Shown here piece after piece: positions 41,955 through 41,960 of a stretch of DNA of 41,960 bases (position 1 is its first letter; each line of letters starts with the position of its first letter). The DNA lies in the NCBI RefSeq assembly GCF_000820515.1, contig NZ_JXDG01000111.1, positions 1 through 41,960 of the forward strand. Reading direction: 5' to 3'. Position numbers and translations under genes: made by a program. Source of the stretch: Pseudomonas batumici (lineage in GTDB: Bacteria > Pseudomonadota > Gammaproteobacteria > Pseudomonadales > Pseudomonadaceae). The notes beneath the pieces are model-generated. The model saw only the letters and a program-made list of their open reading frames with translations. It was not told the origin of the DNA and did not search any database.

Positions 41955-41960
41955 ATGAGC
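41955..41960 (+). CDS. Start of a gene (Met-Ser), probably IS3-type orfA
   Basis: ATGAGC at the very end is preceded by AGGAGGTGCC, a near-perfect ribosome site. Only two codons are visible; the transposase call rests on the adjacent terminal repeat. Confidence 0.5.

Noticed and set aside
1..41960. CRISPR array, tRNA, rRNA or tmRNA
   Set aside because: No regularly spaced repeats and no tRNA-like cloverleaf or rRNA signature noticed on reading both strands; a tRNAscan or Infernal run was not possible.

Overview
The window looks like a Pseudomonas chromosome (P. fluorescens, P. putida or P. chlororaphis type). The evidence is a PFGI-1-class ICE gene set, a DUF6124 gene, a rulAB-like umuDC pair under a LexA box, and remnants of IS66-type and IS3-type elements common in that genus. 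No tRNA, rRNA, integrase or CRISPR array was seen. Most of the window is accessory DNA.

Left edge (1-4825): the 3' end of an RTX calcium-binding protein, then its type I secretion ABC transporter (HlyB type, degenerate C39 domain) and its HlyD-type adaptor. A broken IS66 transposase tail (about 4882-5080) marks the end of this block. An unknown AT-richer gene follows on the minus strand.

ICE core (6719-11338): a small coupled gene, a ParB-like protein (TIGR03764 type), DUF2857, a TIGR03761-type protein, DUF3158 and an SSB, in the order seen in PFGI-1/PAPI-1-like ICEs. No TopB, relaxase, type IV secretion or integrase gene follows, so this is a remnant or one end of a mosaic island.

Cargo (11400-25900): a protein with a Cys-His-Asp papain/transglutaminase-like pattern, a frameshifted small gene coupled to it, a secreted DRGH-type nuclease lipoprotein, a secreted SGNH hydrolase divergent from a multi-pass membrane protein, several unknown genes, and a DNA-damage module. 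In that module SRAP/YedK is divergent from umuD-umuC and one LexA box lies between them. A GNAT-like gene and a zinc-ribbon gene follow.

Region 25900-33100: a DUF6124 gene behind a long leader with several nested and competing helices. This leader is the most striking signal in the window. A 36-bp direct repeat links the gene to a truncated second DUF6124 copy 2.85 kb away. Between the copies lie a DUF7660 gene, a small gene and a PD-(D/E)XK nuclease gene. Next come an aegerolysin-like gene, two unknown genes and a tandem duplication of DUF1640-like coiled-coil membrane proteins with long conserved leaders.

Right part (33469-41960): a defence-island-like cluster. It has a 950-aa Rad50/SMC-like ATPase with a CPAC hook, a DUF4365 nuclease-like gene with two plausible starts, a protein with an XRE-like helix-turn-helix after a degenerate nuclease-like region, and an HNH protein. 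A HAD hydrolase gene cut off after 64 codons marks a junction. The window ends inside the left end of an IS3-like element.

Functions come from motifs and family recognition by eye. No database search was run.
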